A stretch of DNA of 64,000 nt, taken from Gavia stellata. Taxonomy: Eukaryota > Chordata > Aves > Gaviiformes > Gaviidae. The notes below the pieces were generated by a model. It did not search any database. It was not told the DNA's origin and was given only the letters and a program-made list of their open reading frames with translations. Positions within the stretch are counted from its first letter, which is position 1; each line of letters opens with the position of its first letter. The stretch lies in contig NC_082595.1 of the NCBI RefSeq assembly GCF_030936135.1, positions 107,797,334-107,861,333 on the forward strand, read 5' to 3'. Below, piece after piece: positions 35,065 to 47,100 of the stretch. Position numbers and translations under genes: made by a program.

Positions 35065-35258
35065 CAAAGGGGCACTGGAACAAGTTGTTCACGGAGGAGC
35101 TCCACCTGTTGTGGAGTCTCCATCCTTGGACATAGACAAAACCCAACCGGATACAGCCTTGAGCAATATACTGTAGCTGATCCTGTTCTGAGCAGTAGGC
35201 TTGGACTAGATGATCTTCAGACATGACTTCCAGCCTCAGTGATTTTGTGATTCTGTGT
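35065..35258 (+). mobile_element. CR1 LINE 3' fragment, old and diverged
   Basis: The order of CR1 3'-end words is kept (CTGGAACAAGTTGTTCACGG, TGTGGAGTCTCCATCCTTGG, CTTGGACTAGATGATCTTCA, then GATTTTGTGATTCTGTG). The substitutions are many, and the 'CTTGAGCAA...TGATCCTGTTCTGAGC' block marks a different, older CR1 group from the neighbours. Confidence 0.8.
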
Positions 35259-37499
35259 GCTTTTTTCATTGGATTCAGGTTTGGAACATCAGTCTCTCTT
35301 CACCCAGGTAAGAGTCCAAGTCCCTCCTGCCTGTTTTTTCTTCCCTCTACCCATAACTCATGCCTTCCTAGCTGTCCAGTTTAAACAGGAACCTCGCAAC
35401 CTTTTTGTCTTATGTGTTCAGATTTTTCAGGCCAGCAATTTCTGTCATTGAATTAGAATTGTATAAGCTCTGGAGAAGAACTGATGGACTGATTAGAACT
35501 GATTAGGTTCCATCTCCTAATACTTATCTGTGCCATGAATACATGCAGACTCCATTGTGCTTCTACTGGCTTTGGAGCGACGTGGAATGGGTTAGGGGAA
35601 TTTTTCAGAAACACTGACTGCACATAAACCAGCCTCAGTCAAAAAGTAGCTTACCACAGGGAAGTGGTTTCTGAGCATGGGAATCACTGGGTTGTAGCAT
35701 CTCTTGAAATCTCCATTCTGATAATACTATGAGCTACAGTGTCTATTCTCTGATGGAAAAATAGTCCCTCTCTGCTCTCCTTCACTATATCTTGCCTACA
35801 TTTAGCTCCTGGCAGCATTGCTGTGGGCTAATGAAGCCACCTAACTCTTACTAGTGCTCAGTCTCCTTTAAAAATAAGGTTTGTGTCTGTGACAGCAGCA
35901 TTAGTGCTGAATTTGGTACCCAAGTTCTCTGTTCAGTGGTGGAGGCAGATTTACTAAGAACAAAACTCATTAACACCCAGCAAACTGACAGTGGGGAATC
36001 GGCCCCAGATACAGGGATTTTGTTTCTCTGAAGTGATAACAATACCCTGAGCAGCACCTCTGTGAGATTGGTTCATTCTGAAGCTGTAGCTGATGGTCAG
36101 TACTGAACCACCATGACCCCTGCAGAAATTTTTTTATCCCATAGCTGTTAATTGCAAAATATATTAACAACTTTGGGAGCAAGAGCTCCCTTCAGCACCG
36201 TACTAGAGAGTCAGATAGATACCATTTGTTTTTTCTCCCTCCAGTCTTGTGACTTAGGTGTGGAACAATCCAGCTTCAAGTGAAGAGGAAAGCATCTCTC
36301 TGTTATGCCATTTTCCTCACCCCAAAGCGTCTATGACCTGCCGAATAAAACTCTTACAAGATAAAACACTCTTACAGAAAAAACATACATTCGAGTCTCT
36401 GAAATAAGAGGAAGGAACTGATTTCTCCATTTCATAGAGGATGGCTAAGCTTTTAGGACAAAAGTGCTCTGAGAAGGCTGTGAGTGCTACTGAGCCCTGT
36501 GCGGTATGTGTTACGTTGCATGTACTTGATTGCTGAATTAAACTCCTCAAAGTCTTCAGTGCAGGGATCCCTGGTGTGTAAATCCCAGACAGCTTGAGCA
36601 GGGAACAAGCACAGAGACATGCAGCAAAGCTGAGGTGGGAGCATATCTGTGCATGGCCAGTTTTGCTTTCTGGTGAAACTCAAAAGCTTTTAAAATCTCT
36701 CAGATTCCTAAGGATTTCAGAATTTAAGCTAGTACTGCTATACTTAGGTGCCTAAATTCCACCTAGATTGCACATGAGATGCCTACGTGCTCTCGGGAAT
36801 CTTAAAATTCCCGATGTCTGAACAGAGTAAAATAGGCCAAGCAGGCAATGATGCTAATGCAGCTTAGCATATCCAGGTACTAGAATTAAATAATTTAGAA
36901 GAGATCAGCTCTTCAATGTGCTGGCTGGGGATGGCCCAGGCTAAAAGTCAACTGAATGGCATTGCAACTACAGACCTGTAAACTGCATGCACCAAAAGCA
37001 AGACCTGCATATGTAAATTGATGGATGAGCCTGTAACACATATTTGGAGCCTGGAGCAAAACTTAGCATTGTTTGTGAAGATTGAGAGAGCATTATGATG
37101 ATTTTAGGCTCAGATATTATAAGGAGAAGGTAAACTTGGATGTGAGGCGTTGCTCTCGTTGCTTGCCAAGTAACAACACTCGAGTGTCACTAGAGTGAAC
37201 TCAGAGCTGGTTCTGCTGTGGTGCTCTGCAGCTGTGCACGCCGGACTGAGCATCCTCCAGTTCTGCCCTGGAGCAGCTCTGAAAGTCCTGCCTTCACTGG
37301 CGTGACTTTGCCCCTTCTGAACCCCTGCAGCAAACAGCTTTCCTCTAACACTTCAACATAGAGATCCCCCAGCCTCGGATTTCCCATACACAGCCATAAA
37401 GCTGGAAAACAAAACTCCCAACCTTCCTTCCCCTGCCTGATCCCTCAGCCTGGATTTATTTCCCAAGGCTGCTGATGGTTGAAGGACAATTGTTTTTGC
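35259..37499. other. No gene seen upstream of the opsin
   Basis: No exon or young repeat was recognised. The last part should contain distal regulatory sequence for the opsin, but no motif stands out. Confidence 0.4.
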
Positions 37500-37865
37500 T
37501 CAGCAATGGCAGTCTGAGGGGATTTGCATTGTGAGGTCGCTTGACGAGCCAAGGAGCAGAGCGGTGTGAGAGGAGGGGGTGGGTGGAGAGATGCTCTGCC
37601 AGCCAGGCAGGCGGGATCGCTCTGGCAGTGCCTCTGCCTCGCTTTCACTCTGTCTCCCCGGGGAGGGAGCCTTCCTCTCACTCCAGGCTTCTCCCCTGCC
37701 CCGCAGAGGGAGGGAGAGAGGAGAAGGCAGAAGGGTCCCTTCACACTGACAGCACCCAACTGCCCGGCTCACATCTGCAGCAGGCAAGGCGTGAGGAAGA
37801 GTCTCTTTGCCCCGACAGTCACTTCACCTTTGATTTAAAACCTTCACCCACTTCCACAAGGGACA
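37500..37865 (+). promoter_or_regulatory. Probable promoter / 5' UTR region of the opsin gene
   Basis: GC content rises here (for example 37540-37760) relative to the flanks, just before the first coding exon. An in-frame TAA at 37836-37838 precedes the chosen ATG. I see no clear TATA box at a convincing distance and cannot place the transcription start. Confidence 0.4.
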
Positions 37866-37938
37866 ATGGAGGAGCAATACATTTCCAAACTCCACCCGGT
37901 AGTGGATTATGGAGCTGGGGTCTTTCTTCTGATCATAG
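37866..37938 (+). CDS. OPN5L2: Opsin coding exon 1
   Basis: It encodes MEEQYISKLHPVVDYGAGVF and the start of helix 1, then the donor GTGAGT. The ATG has a good context (A at -3, G at +4) and is the first in frame after an upstream TAA. The N-terminus ahead of helix 1 is only about 15 residues and has no N-glycosylation site, which is short for an opsin. It could be extended by an unseen upstream exon, but the in-frame stop argues against that. Confidence 0.75.
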
Positions 37939-40900
37939 GTGAGTCCTGCCCTCACAGCCTGCCTGTTTGCTTCAAGCCTAGGAGCAGACGCACCGGGGCT
38001 GCCCCGTCCGTGCTGCCGTCAGCCAGAGGAAGCTGGAGGGAAATGATAGAAAGTCTGTTTCCGCACAGATTCCTGCTTATTGCCTTCGAGTCGCTTGGAT
38101 GGCAGGATTAATGTCCGCTCTCAGATTTGCAATCTTTTGTTTCGATGCTGAAGGCTTGCCAGCATAAGTTTGCTTCCGTGGCATCGCAAGTATTCAAAAT
38201 AAGTTGTCTAGTGCTTATGCTGGCATCTTGAGAGATGAGGCAGCTCGTTTCATGCGACTGATCGGGGGAGAGCAACTTTGGTCTGATCCTTGCGGGGGGG
38301 GGAGTTTATTATGCATGAAAAGCAGCTGTGTCTTGGTAGTAAAACTGGTATAAAATAGCAAAGAGCTTCCAAATAGCACTTCTGTTTTTTATAATGGCCT
38401 GTTTGCCCTGCTGAAGGCAGATTTGCAATGAAATACAAGTGGGAATATGCACCAGTCTGCTCCAGCGTGGCTTTAGCTAAGCATTTTCTTCCTTGTCTGT
38501 TTGTTGCATGTACCCAGGTGATTTGTTTACTGTCGGTGTAGAATTGGAGAGGGGCGGAATTGGTTTAGGCGTGCAGTCCAACTGAATTTTGCTAAGATGC
38601 GATTACCTTCCTCCCTTCAGCTCATTTGAAAACCCTGGTTGAGATGCATTCAAGAAAGACAAGCATATAATTTTACGTGCTTTAATAGAGAGGCTTTGGG
38701 CAGCGATGCTGGGCTTCAGCATTTCGCATCTCACCCCTGTTCCCGCACACTTTTCCCGGCACTGCGCTGCGCCGCACCGTGCTGTCCCCCCAGTTGTGCT
38801 GACAGCAGAGAGTACAACTCAGGGTGAGGGAAATTGCTAGCTGCAAAACAGTGACAGGTTTTTCTTTTAATCCAAGTCAGGATGCCAGCTCCTTTCTCAC
38901 ACAAAGGTAAATATGTAGATGCAGTTAAGGTAATGGGACGGGGCAGCAACAAAGGGCTGGAGGCTGGAGCTCCCCTTGCTGATATTGCTCTTGTGCCTCC
39001 ATGCTACAGTCTCACACCTCTCCTAAAGGGTTTTTAGGCACCTAAGCTTCAGGCATAGCTTCCAGCATTGGATCAAGAGTCCCGTGTGGCAGCCAGGCTC
39101 GCTACATCCCGTATACGAACCAGTGAGCCTCCCTGGAAACCGTGTTGTATTTATCTGTAGCTTTGCCACCTCCCCGGGGGCTGCAGCATGGGCTGTTTGT
39201 CCCCTGAAATTACGTTTTCATTAGGAAACAACAAGGCCAGGGCTGCAGCACTCTCCACAAGCCTCTCTGCTATTTGATTACTAGCCTACACTTGCACCGT
39301 TTTGTCCCGTGCCACCCAGCAGCCTCACAGGCAGTGGGATGGAGGGGAACGACACCTGTGGAAGCAAAAGGAAGGGTGGGCCTGGGTGTCCACCCCCGGT
39401 GGTAAGACCAAGAGCTCCTTCCTACCTCTTGCGTAGTGGTTAGGGCTCTCACAGAAGAAAGTGAACTGGGTTCATTTTCCTCCTGAAGCCTGAGGATGTC
39501 CCAACGGAGAGGGCTCTTCCCACCAAGCCACGGGTTGCTCTCTGTCAGCAAGCGGTCCCACGCCAAGCCACCGTGGGCATCGCTGAGTGAGCAGACATAC
39601 AGCTTTGAGAGCTCGGGGAACTCTTCAAGCACATCCAGAGGTGCCAAGTGAATATGTGTGGTTAGAAAGTGAATGACTGAGGGATGTAGGGGCTCAGATT
39701 TGTATCTCTGTTCTATTTAAGGCTTTCTCTTGGCATCTCTGCCCATCCTTGGATTTACATCAATGTTATTTATTCAATTTTGTTGCATGTGCCTTTATTA
39801 ATTCCCCTGTGGGCACTTTATTATGGGGTATCTGTGAGCAAATGCAGCCTTTTTGCTTTCACAACGACAAGGGAACACGACAGAATCTTTTCCTGTTTCC
39901 CTACTTCACTTCTGACTTTAGAGGACACCTTCTCAGGAAAACCTTTGATCAAAATGTAACTCCAGCACAATGTTCACTTGAAAGAAAAGAGAAAGTGAGG
40001 TTTTTGCTACGTGTACCTTTGACACTGTTGTCATGAACGCTTTGAAGCCCTATGGCATATCTGAATAACGCATGTCTGACAGGTCCTTTTGCAAACAATC
40101 TCTGGTCTGTTGCATGCCTCTGGCTAAAGAGTTTCCGTGGTCCGTCTCACTGCACTGAGACGACAAGAATAATGTGGGTGTCTGAACGGCGGCACATAGT
40201 GATTCTCAGCTGCTTGACCAGCGAGGACCCTGAGCTGCCCAGCCAGCACGTGTCGACTATCAAGGCAGCTCAGAGTCCAGGAGGTTTGTGCTGGGGCTCC
40301 AGTGGAAGATACATTGCAAAGAGGGAAGGCTTTGGGAAGTGGGGAACACCAGATGAGAGGAGGGGACAAGCAGGCAGGACAGCTATTGCTCTTCAGGAGG
40401 AAGGAGAAGTAAGTGGGGATATAACCAGGGAAAAATGAAGGTGGATAGACCCATTTTACTTGATAGTATGTTGTGCAAGATACTGTAGGAGAGTGGAGCG
40501 AATGGGTGTGGGCTATTCACGTGATAGGAGCCTCAGGGGAATAGGTGGGATATAGTGCATGGAGAGGGGAATGTGCCATGGCAGTGAAGAGCTGTAGTGT
40601 GGTGATAGGAAGGGGCGAGATATGGTCTACTAGTCATATGACAAAATTTCCCCCCGGCAGTAAGGCTGGCCAGCACTACCGGAGGCTGCGAACAGAAATC
40701 TGAAGCGCTCTTTGCTCTAGCAGGTCCGTAGTGGAAACAGCCTGACTGGGAAAACCCTGTCTAGCAGGGAGGCAGGAATTGAAACTCAAGAGCTGGCTGA
40801 AGCAAAACATGGATGCTGTGAGGATGCTGAGCTCTCTAGCAGCTCTCAGAAATGCCATCCAGGTGGCATTGCCTATCCGCTATCTCAGAGAACAAGTTTC

Positions 40901-43539
40901 CTCGCCATGAGCTGAAGAACAAGGTTTCGTAGCAGGGCATAGCAGATACACAACGGCGTGTTTTCAAAGCATCGGCACAACATAGTGTTGGCCTGGGAGG
41001 TGCTGAATTCTGGCTAGTGTCCCAGTCTGTCCTGTCTTCTAGACCTTAGTCCCAGGCTAACAACTGGCATTTTTCACATCCTATGTATAGATAAGCATTT
41101 CACAGGTGTGCCAACTATGTGATATTACTGTCCGTGCTGATTCCTCTCTTTCAGCCATCCTGACAATCCTTGGAAATTCAGCCGTCCTTGCTACAGCCGT
41201 GAAGCGCTCTTCCCTCCTGAAGTCACCAGAGCTGCTTACAGTCAATTTGGCAGTAGCAGATATTGGAATGGCAATCAGCATGTATCCGCTGGCCATTGCA
41301 TCCGCCTGGAACCACGCTTGGCTGGGAGGAGATGCGTCCTGCATATATTATGCCCTGATGGGTTTCCTTTTTGGTGTCTGCAGCATGATGACCCTGTGTG
41401 CCATGGCTGTGATTCGATTCCTTGTTACCAATTCATCCAAATCTAACAGTAAGTAATTATGTTTCTGGTAGTCTTGTAGTGGTGCGTTTGGACTATTATG
41501 GTCAGCGAGATACTTTGCTGAATATGGCATGGAGTATCAGTTCAATAACTGTAGGAATAAGCCTCAACTTTTAGTCCGATATCAAGACTCTAATGTTCCT
41601 AGCAGGATCTGATTAAATTCCTTTTAACAGAGAGGGTTCTCACTTCTCAGTAATACCAAGTGAAACTACCTGAGGGTGCAGAGCCCAAATTTTTTGCTGG
41701 ACCAGTCTGTCTTATCTTCCTATTTATGTGCAAGCAGACATACTGAAACTTGAGAGGAAGGAGTGTTCTACTGGCATTCCTGGGCTGGGAGCATGGTACA
41801 TTTTGGGTCAACTTGATCTTGTAAAGCTGCCTGACTTACCAAACTTTAGATCAGCACTGAGGACTGCGCTCAGGTCTCACCCAATCCATGGATACTCTCT
41901 GTTATGTTTCTCAAGAAGACCAAAGGTTAGGGAACTGCAGCAGCAGCCCAGGCATATTTGTAGCCACTAGCCTTCTGTTGGAGAAGTTATGGCAAAACCC
42001 ATGTTGCTGAGATGAGGTCCATATATGCTTGCTCTTCCTCTTTGTTGCAGGTAACAAAATCACCAAGAACACTGTTCGCGTCTTGATTACTTTCATCTGG
42101 CTCTACTCCTTGCTCTGGGCCATTCTGCCCTTGGTAGGCTGGGGCTATTATGGTCCTGAGCCATTTGGCATCTCCTGTACAATAGCCTGGAGCAAGTTCC
42201 ACAACTCCTCCAATGGCTTTTCATTCATCCTAAGCATGTTCCTCCTGTGCACAGTCCTGCCTGCACTGACCATCGTTGCCTGTTACTTGGGAATTGCCTG
42301 GAAGGTTCATAAAGCATACCAAGAGATCCAGAATATTGACAGGATCCCTAATGCAGCTAAACTGGAGAAGAAGCTGACGTTGGTGAGTTACCCAGTGATG
42401 AGAAGGGTCTGCAGTAATCACGAGCTTGCAGAGAACTGGCTCTGCTCATGCATGGCTCGTGATGACCCTTCATTGCTTTTGTCTAGTATTGACCAAAGAG
42501 GGAGATGTGGTTCCAGTCTCACCCATACTTTGCACTCCTCAGAGGAGCAGGGGGCTCCTGGAATCCTTGTCATTTCGGTAGCTTGATTAGGATAATATAT
42601 CATAGGTACAATGCAGCTTGTTAAATCTTTAGGCAGTTGCAGCCAAGATTTTCATGGATGTATAGATTTCCATTCATGCTGGGATAGCTGTTGAATCCAT
42701 TCATGCTGTAGGTGGGGTGAAGGTCTTGTTCTGTCATCCTAGGTGTTTTTAATTGACTGAGTGGCTATCCTGAGTGAGAGCTACACAGAAATTCTGTATG
42801 GAAACAGGATTTTTTAATATAACTTTCTTTTCAAATGAGCACTTCAGTTGCCTATTTCTTGTGGCAAAGCAGAATTGACCCAAGCTTTCTAGAGGCCAGT
42901 CTGTTGATAGGCTCTACTGTCTGGTTGGGCTGTGTCTCCCATGACATATTGCAGCCAGAGTCGGGGAAGGAGATGAAAACAACAACTGCCTCGTAAGAAA
43001 CCCACAGTGTAGATCTGCTAGGTGGGAATAAAAGTGTATATGCGCTGTCCAGTGTTACCTGTGCTCATGTCACAATATAGCAAAAGTACAGTTTCAGGTA
43101 TCTCAGCTGGTTCAGGTGTGGTTTCATCCACACACCACGTATCAGACCCAGCCGGTGCAAGCTGAGAACTGAAGCCCTGTTTCCCTTTCAGATGGCTGTG
43201 CTCATCTCGGTCGGGTTCCTGAGCTCGTGGACACCGTATGCAGCAGCCAGCTTCTGGTCCATATTTAATTCCAGGGATTCCCTACAGCCCATTGTTACAC
43301 TGCTGCCCTGTCTCTTTGCCAAATCTTCAACAGCGTATAACCCTTTTATTTACTACATCTTCAGCAAAACTTTCCGTCGTGAAATTAAACAACTGCAGTG
43401 TTGCTGTGGCTGGCGGGTTCATTTCTTCAGCACCGACAACTCTGCTGAAAATCCTGTGTCGATGATGTGGAGTGGGAGAGACAACATACGTCTCTCTTCA
43501 GCTGCAAAGGTGGAGAACCAGGGAGCTGCAACTCGCTGA
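37866..43539 (+). CDS. OPN5L2: Neuropsin-family opsin (Opn5-like, probably Opn5L2 type), 348 aa, four coding exons
   Basis: The exons are 37866-37938, 41155-41448, 42051-42382 and 43192-43539, spliced in phase (1, 1, 0). The product is a seven-helix photoreceptor GPCR of the plasma membrane. Rhodopsin-numbered landmarks (my residue numbers) are Asn55 (N32), Cys110 (C87), Tyr113 (Y90), Glu181 (E159), Cys187 (C165), Trp265 (W246), the retinal Schiff-base Lys296 (K277) and NPFIY at 302-306. The spacing W265-K296 (31) and K296-N302 (6) is exact. Loop 2 has PLVGWGYYGPEPFGISC, close to the PLVG.G.Y.PEPFG.SC of OPN5. A CCC cluster after helix 7 is a likely palmitoylation site. The DRY site is Ile-Arg-Phe (I111-F113), which is unusual. 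The residue after Cys187 is Thr; Opn5L1 retinal photoisomerases have Cys at 188, so Opn5L1 is unlikely. Characterised avian relatives are UV/blue-sensitive and Gi-coupled. The exact paralogue (Opn5L2 versus another Opn5-like) needs a tree. Confidence 0.88.
37939..41154 (+). other. Intron 1 of the opsin gene; holds one MIR-like relic
   Basis: This 3.2-kb intron runs from GTGAGT to TTTCAG. Apart from a SINE relic near 39425-39500 there is no recognised element. The open frames inside it have no domain. Confidence 0.7.
39425..39500 (+). mobile_element. MIR-like SINE relic, tRNA-related head
   Basis: GCGTAGTGGTTAGGGCTCTC followed after a short gap by GTGAACTGGGTTCATTTTCCTCC resembles the tRNA-derived head of MIR-type SINEs (A-box-like TAGTGGTTA.., B-box-like GGGTTCA). 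It is heavily mutated. Confidence 0.5.
41155..41448 (+). CDS. OPN5L2: Opsin coding exon 2 (helices 1-3)
   Basis: The acceptor is CTCTCTTTCAG and the donor GTAAGT. It carries the ILTILGNSAVL helix-1 motif, the LTVNLAVADIGMA helix-2 motif, Cys110 in DASCIYY and helix 3. Helix 3 ends in AVIRFLVT in place of the usual (E/D)R(Y/W). Confidence 0.92.
42051..42382 (+). CDS. OPN5L2: Opsin coding exon 3 (helices 4-5 and loop 3)
   Basis: The acceptor is TTTGTTGCAG and the donor GTGAGT. It includes helix 4 (TFIWLYSLLWAILPLVG), the second extracellular loop with GPEPFGISC, helix 5 and the start of loop 3 up to KLEKKLTL. Confidence 0.93.
43192..43539 (+). CDS. OPN5L2: Opsin coding exon 4 (helices 6-7 and tail)
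   Basis: The acceptor is TTCCCTTTCAG. It includes the helix-6 SSWTPY motif, helix 7 with LFAKSSTAYNPFIYYIF (retinal Lys and NPxxY), the QLQCCCGW cysteines and a Ser-rich tail ending NQGAATR before TGA. Confidence 0.94.
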   Translation: MAVLISVGFLSSWTPYAAASFWSIFNSRDSLQPIVTLLPCLFAKSSTAYNPFIYYIFSKTFRREIKQLQCCCGWRVHFFSTDNSAENPVSMMWSGRDNIRLSSAAKVENQGAATR

Positions 43540-43944
43540 AATGCAGTGCTGGTTTCACAACATAGGTCAAAACTTGGGCTCACTCATGGGTCCAAATGAG
43601 TAAGCAAGCAGCACGGGGGGTTGTCACTGCGTATCTTATGTCAAATGCAGAGGTTTAAGTATATATTTTTAAGCAGCTGTCAAATACTGTCTTTAAGCTA
43701 CACAACAAAAAAACCTGCTATTTTTTCAAGAATTTCCACTTTAGAGGAAATAGATAGATTTATGTACTAAACGTAAAAACATGTAAACTAAACTTATTTT
43801 CAGGGAACCAGCTATAATTAAGAGAGGATTTATTTTTTTTTTCTTATACTTTCAAATTTTTAATGCAATCTGTCTGCAAACTCTTGGCTTTATCAGTAAA
43901 ACAGCCATCAGAGAAAACCGTAGGTTGAACACAAAATGTTGCCA

Positions 43945-43950
43945 AATAAA
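43945..43950 (+). terminator. Candidate poly(A) signal of the opsin gene
   Basis: AATAAA lies about 405 bases after the opsin stop codon. It is the first canonical hexamer I noticed downstream. Use is inferred. Confidence 0.5.
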
Positions 43951-46692
43951 TACAGCTGAGAGTGTAGCTTCCCAGCAATACAGACAGAAAACCGTATGGG
44001 TAGCAAGAAATATTCACTGCCAGGAGAAGATGATAAAGTGGCTGCTATCAAAATGTCTTATAGAGATCCACAGTTCCTTGCTCTGTCAGAGGTACAGTGC
44101 CAGCTCCTGAAAACACAAGTTCGAACAGGAATCAAGCAGCCTTCCTCGGAAGAGGTTAGGTGGGAATGCAGCAGTCGGCGAAGGATGCCTTCTGCCTATC
44201 ACAGATAGCCCAATGAGAAGTGAAGGAATCTCTTAGCTAAAGGAACTGGGCGCTTTTAGGCTGGTACTCGCTGAGGTGTAACAGCGCTTCCACCATTACA
44301 GCTGTTGGAGCATTTGTTTTCCGGAGGAGCGCTCTGTATAGCGTGCCAAAAGACATCCCCAGGATAACCCGCCCGGCAGTGAGCAATCCCGCAGATGCAG
44401 TCCCAGCTCTTGTCACCTCAGTGGGAGCTCCTGAGATACCGAGTTCCCCACCGGCTGGAGCACTGACACAATTGCAACTGAGAACAGAGTTTGCTGATCC
44501 AATTTAAAGCATACGTACAACCGTAACATCATCCTGCTAGCCAACAGAGACTCTGAGGTGGAGGTGATGAGCTCCTACAGTTTAAATCTCTCTCTCTCTG
44601 ACTTACTGTTTGTGATTTTAAAGGACGTCATAAACACCTATCTTTAGGGTTTGAAATGTTGTACAAAATACGGCTTGATAGCTGCAGCAGTTCTTGCTTC
44701 CCCTGCTTGCTCAGCTGACCACATCTGTCTTTGCATTAGGTTCGGTGAAGACAAGAAGAGTTAAATCACAGGCAGATTTGGCACAGATTTTAAATGACAA
44801 TTTAAAACAATAGTGAATGGTCTTTTGAGTTCTTGAAAACTTCTACCACACTCAAACCCTAATAATTAGCTTCATTTTATAAACTACAGCTAAGGCCAAG
44901 AACAGCATTAAAAGATAGGCTTAAACACTTCTGTGGCTATGAGAAATTCTGTTACTGTGGAGTGTGGATTACAAAAGAACAAGCAAAATAAGGCATGAGC
45001 TGTAACATCCACCAAGACACAAATTAATTACTAAGTCGGGGGTTAGGAAACTTTAAGGAGTTTGCCTTCCCCTGATCTCCTGCCACTGGCAGTGTCACCA
45101 ACTCTCATAAATATTCCACTAGATTAAACTAGGTTTATTTGTAAAAAGTTGTGAAAAATTCCTAAATTAAGTTGGCCTCCAGGGCGACGTTATCTTGTCC
45201 TGGGTTGTCACGCACAGAGGCTCCATACGGAATGAGACTGCGCTCTGTCGTCTCTCCCAAATACGAACAGGTGAAGCATCCTCTGGGAAACAGTCACCTC
45301 CGACAGCCCATGGCACAGGAAAATGGGAAAAGGGAATAGGAATGTGGGGAGCAGGAGAAAACACCAGTAACTGGGAGGGGAACTTGTGAAAGCTGAAGGA
45401 AAATACTTGGGAAGAGGAGAAGCGGAGGAAGAGGAGAGCGTTCTGCAAGTGTGAGGAGGGTGAGGAGATGGCAGAGGGAAATGCAGGAAGGACAATAGCG
45501 TAAAACAAGAGGGGTCAGCGGGTGGAGAAAATGTTAACGTGCTGGAAGGGGACTCGTTATGGTAAATGTCAATTATCAGCATTTTTTCAGCTTTTAAAAA
45601 ATAACCTACTAGGAAAATGAACCTATTTTAATAATCAACTTCCACCTCAGAGTTTTTGCTTTCATTTGCTCAGTTGCTTGATGTTTAAAATAAATACATA
45701 TTTCCATCTGCTAATTGCAGATTTGTGAACGGAACATTAATAATGTAATGTAACGTGAGCTTCCTCTGGGAAAAATTTAGGTGCAGAACAGGTCCACATC
45801 CACTTGTAAATGCTTTTAAAGTGTATGTAATACAAAAAATACAGACAAAATCACCGTGAAACAAAAAGATCTGTATAAAGTATAATACTTTAATAGCCTG
45901 ATTTATTACCTGTTTATGTACTTAAGTTTTAAAAATCGAAGTCCAGGTGTTTGTGTATCAAATACAGCTCAAATCTCTTTTTGATTTTGCAGACTCAGTG
46001 AGAAGCAAATCAAAACTTCCCCTGTAGAGACTGAATTTTAGATGGGTTTATATTATATACAGAAAATTTAAAAAGCAGGGCTGCCCTTGACCAGAGAACT
46101 AGGAAAGAAATTGTAGCATACTATATAGAGGACTAGCTGCTTTTTCTTAAGTTTCATGAAGTTGATTTATTGTCAAATTGTAACTTTAATTTCATGGTAT
46201 TTCCTGCCCAGCCCTGGACTGTGTTCTCAACTAAGTGATCTTCTAAGACACTGAAGCAGAATGTAAGCACTTAGCTCAGGAGCAAATCCGGGCATCTTAT
46301 GTTTGCAATCACCAGCGCAGTCATCCCGATACAAATATTTAAGGTAAAAACTCCAAGAGCATCTAACCTGCTGACATACTAGGAGTTATCTCACCAAACT
46401 TCCAATGCAGACATCCACATCTGAGCGAGCCGCCTTCGGCTCTTTTCTTTTTATTGGGCTCCCTGCTCAGATGATGATTTACGAAGTTAAATAACACAAC
46501 TGCCACCCTGATTTGCATTAAAATAAATTGGAATTCAGTGCCTTACTTTTTGAAAAACCTCCTAGGCAGTTTGTCTGTCTCAGCACAGGAGTAACTTACA
46601 GAACTACATCACTTCTATTAATGGTCAATGTTCCATCTGTAACATTAAATGTGACCCATTGCAGAACAAAGATCAGTTATTTGAGGGAGAAC
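43951..46692. other. Opsin-MMUT intergenic space, left part; no gene seen
   Basis: It contains a purine-rich stretch at about 45390-45485 (AGGAAAATACTTGGGAAGAG and similar) and AT-rich sequence. A 70-codon frame (43996-44208) near the opsin poly(A) site has no recognisable domain. Confidence 0.45.
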
Positions 46693-46800
46693 ATTGTTCT
46701 AGCAGTTAAGAGCATGAGGCAAACACTGCAGAGGCCTGGGTTCCACCCCATTACTTTGCCCGTTATACTGTGCGACTTTGGGGAAATCCCTTAAACTTGG
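46693..46800 (+). mobile_element. MIR-like SINE relic
   Basis: The order GTTCTAGCAGTTAAGAGCAT, CAGAGGCCTGGGTTCCACCC, TACTGTGCGACTTTGGGGAA, then CCCTTAAAC matches MIR: 'agtggttaagagc', 'gcctgggttcgaatcc', 'tgtgtgaccttgggcaa', 'acttaacc'. It is the clearest MIR-type relic in the window. Confidence 0.75.
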
Positions 46801-47033
46801 CCTTGGGTTCTTCTCTTATCCACACAGGAGAGACAGTCTTGCTGCTCATCATTGTAAAGCACCAGCTGTTTGATGAACAACTTAAGTGCAAAAGCACCAA
46901 TCCTGAAGGTTGTGAAACACTCAGAATGGAAGATGGATTGCCACTCCCTTATAGAAATTTGTCTTCCATAGGCTCCATCTGCCATGCTCGGGAGGTTACT
47001 TTACAACTGAACGTCAAGAGGAAAGTTTGTTTC

Positions 47034-47100
47034 GCAGCTAGGGCACTGGCCTGGGACTTGGTGCTATGCTCAAGTTCTTGCTTTATCATAGCTTCTTTCA
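47034..47100 (+). mobile_element. MIR-like SINE relic, head only
   Basis: CGCAGCTAGGGCACTGGCCT followed by GGGACTTGGTGCTATGCTCAAGTTCTTGC resembles the head of an amniote tRNA-type SINE. It lies about 240 bases after the previous relic in the same direction. Confidence 0.55.

Noticed and set aside
39270-39647. 125-codon minus-strand frame in opsin intron 1
   Set aside because: It overlaps a SINE-like relic, has no domain and no splice context.
43996-44208. 70-codon plus-strand frame just after the opsin poly(A) signal
   Set aside because: The composition looks somewhat protein-like, but there is no recognisable family, no splice link to the opsin, and the length is within chance.
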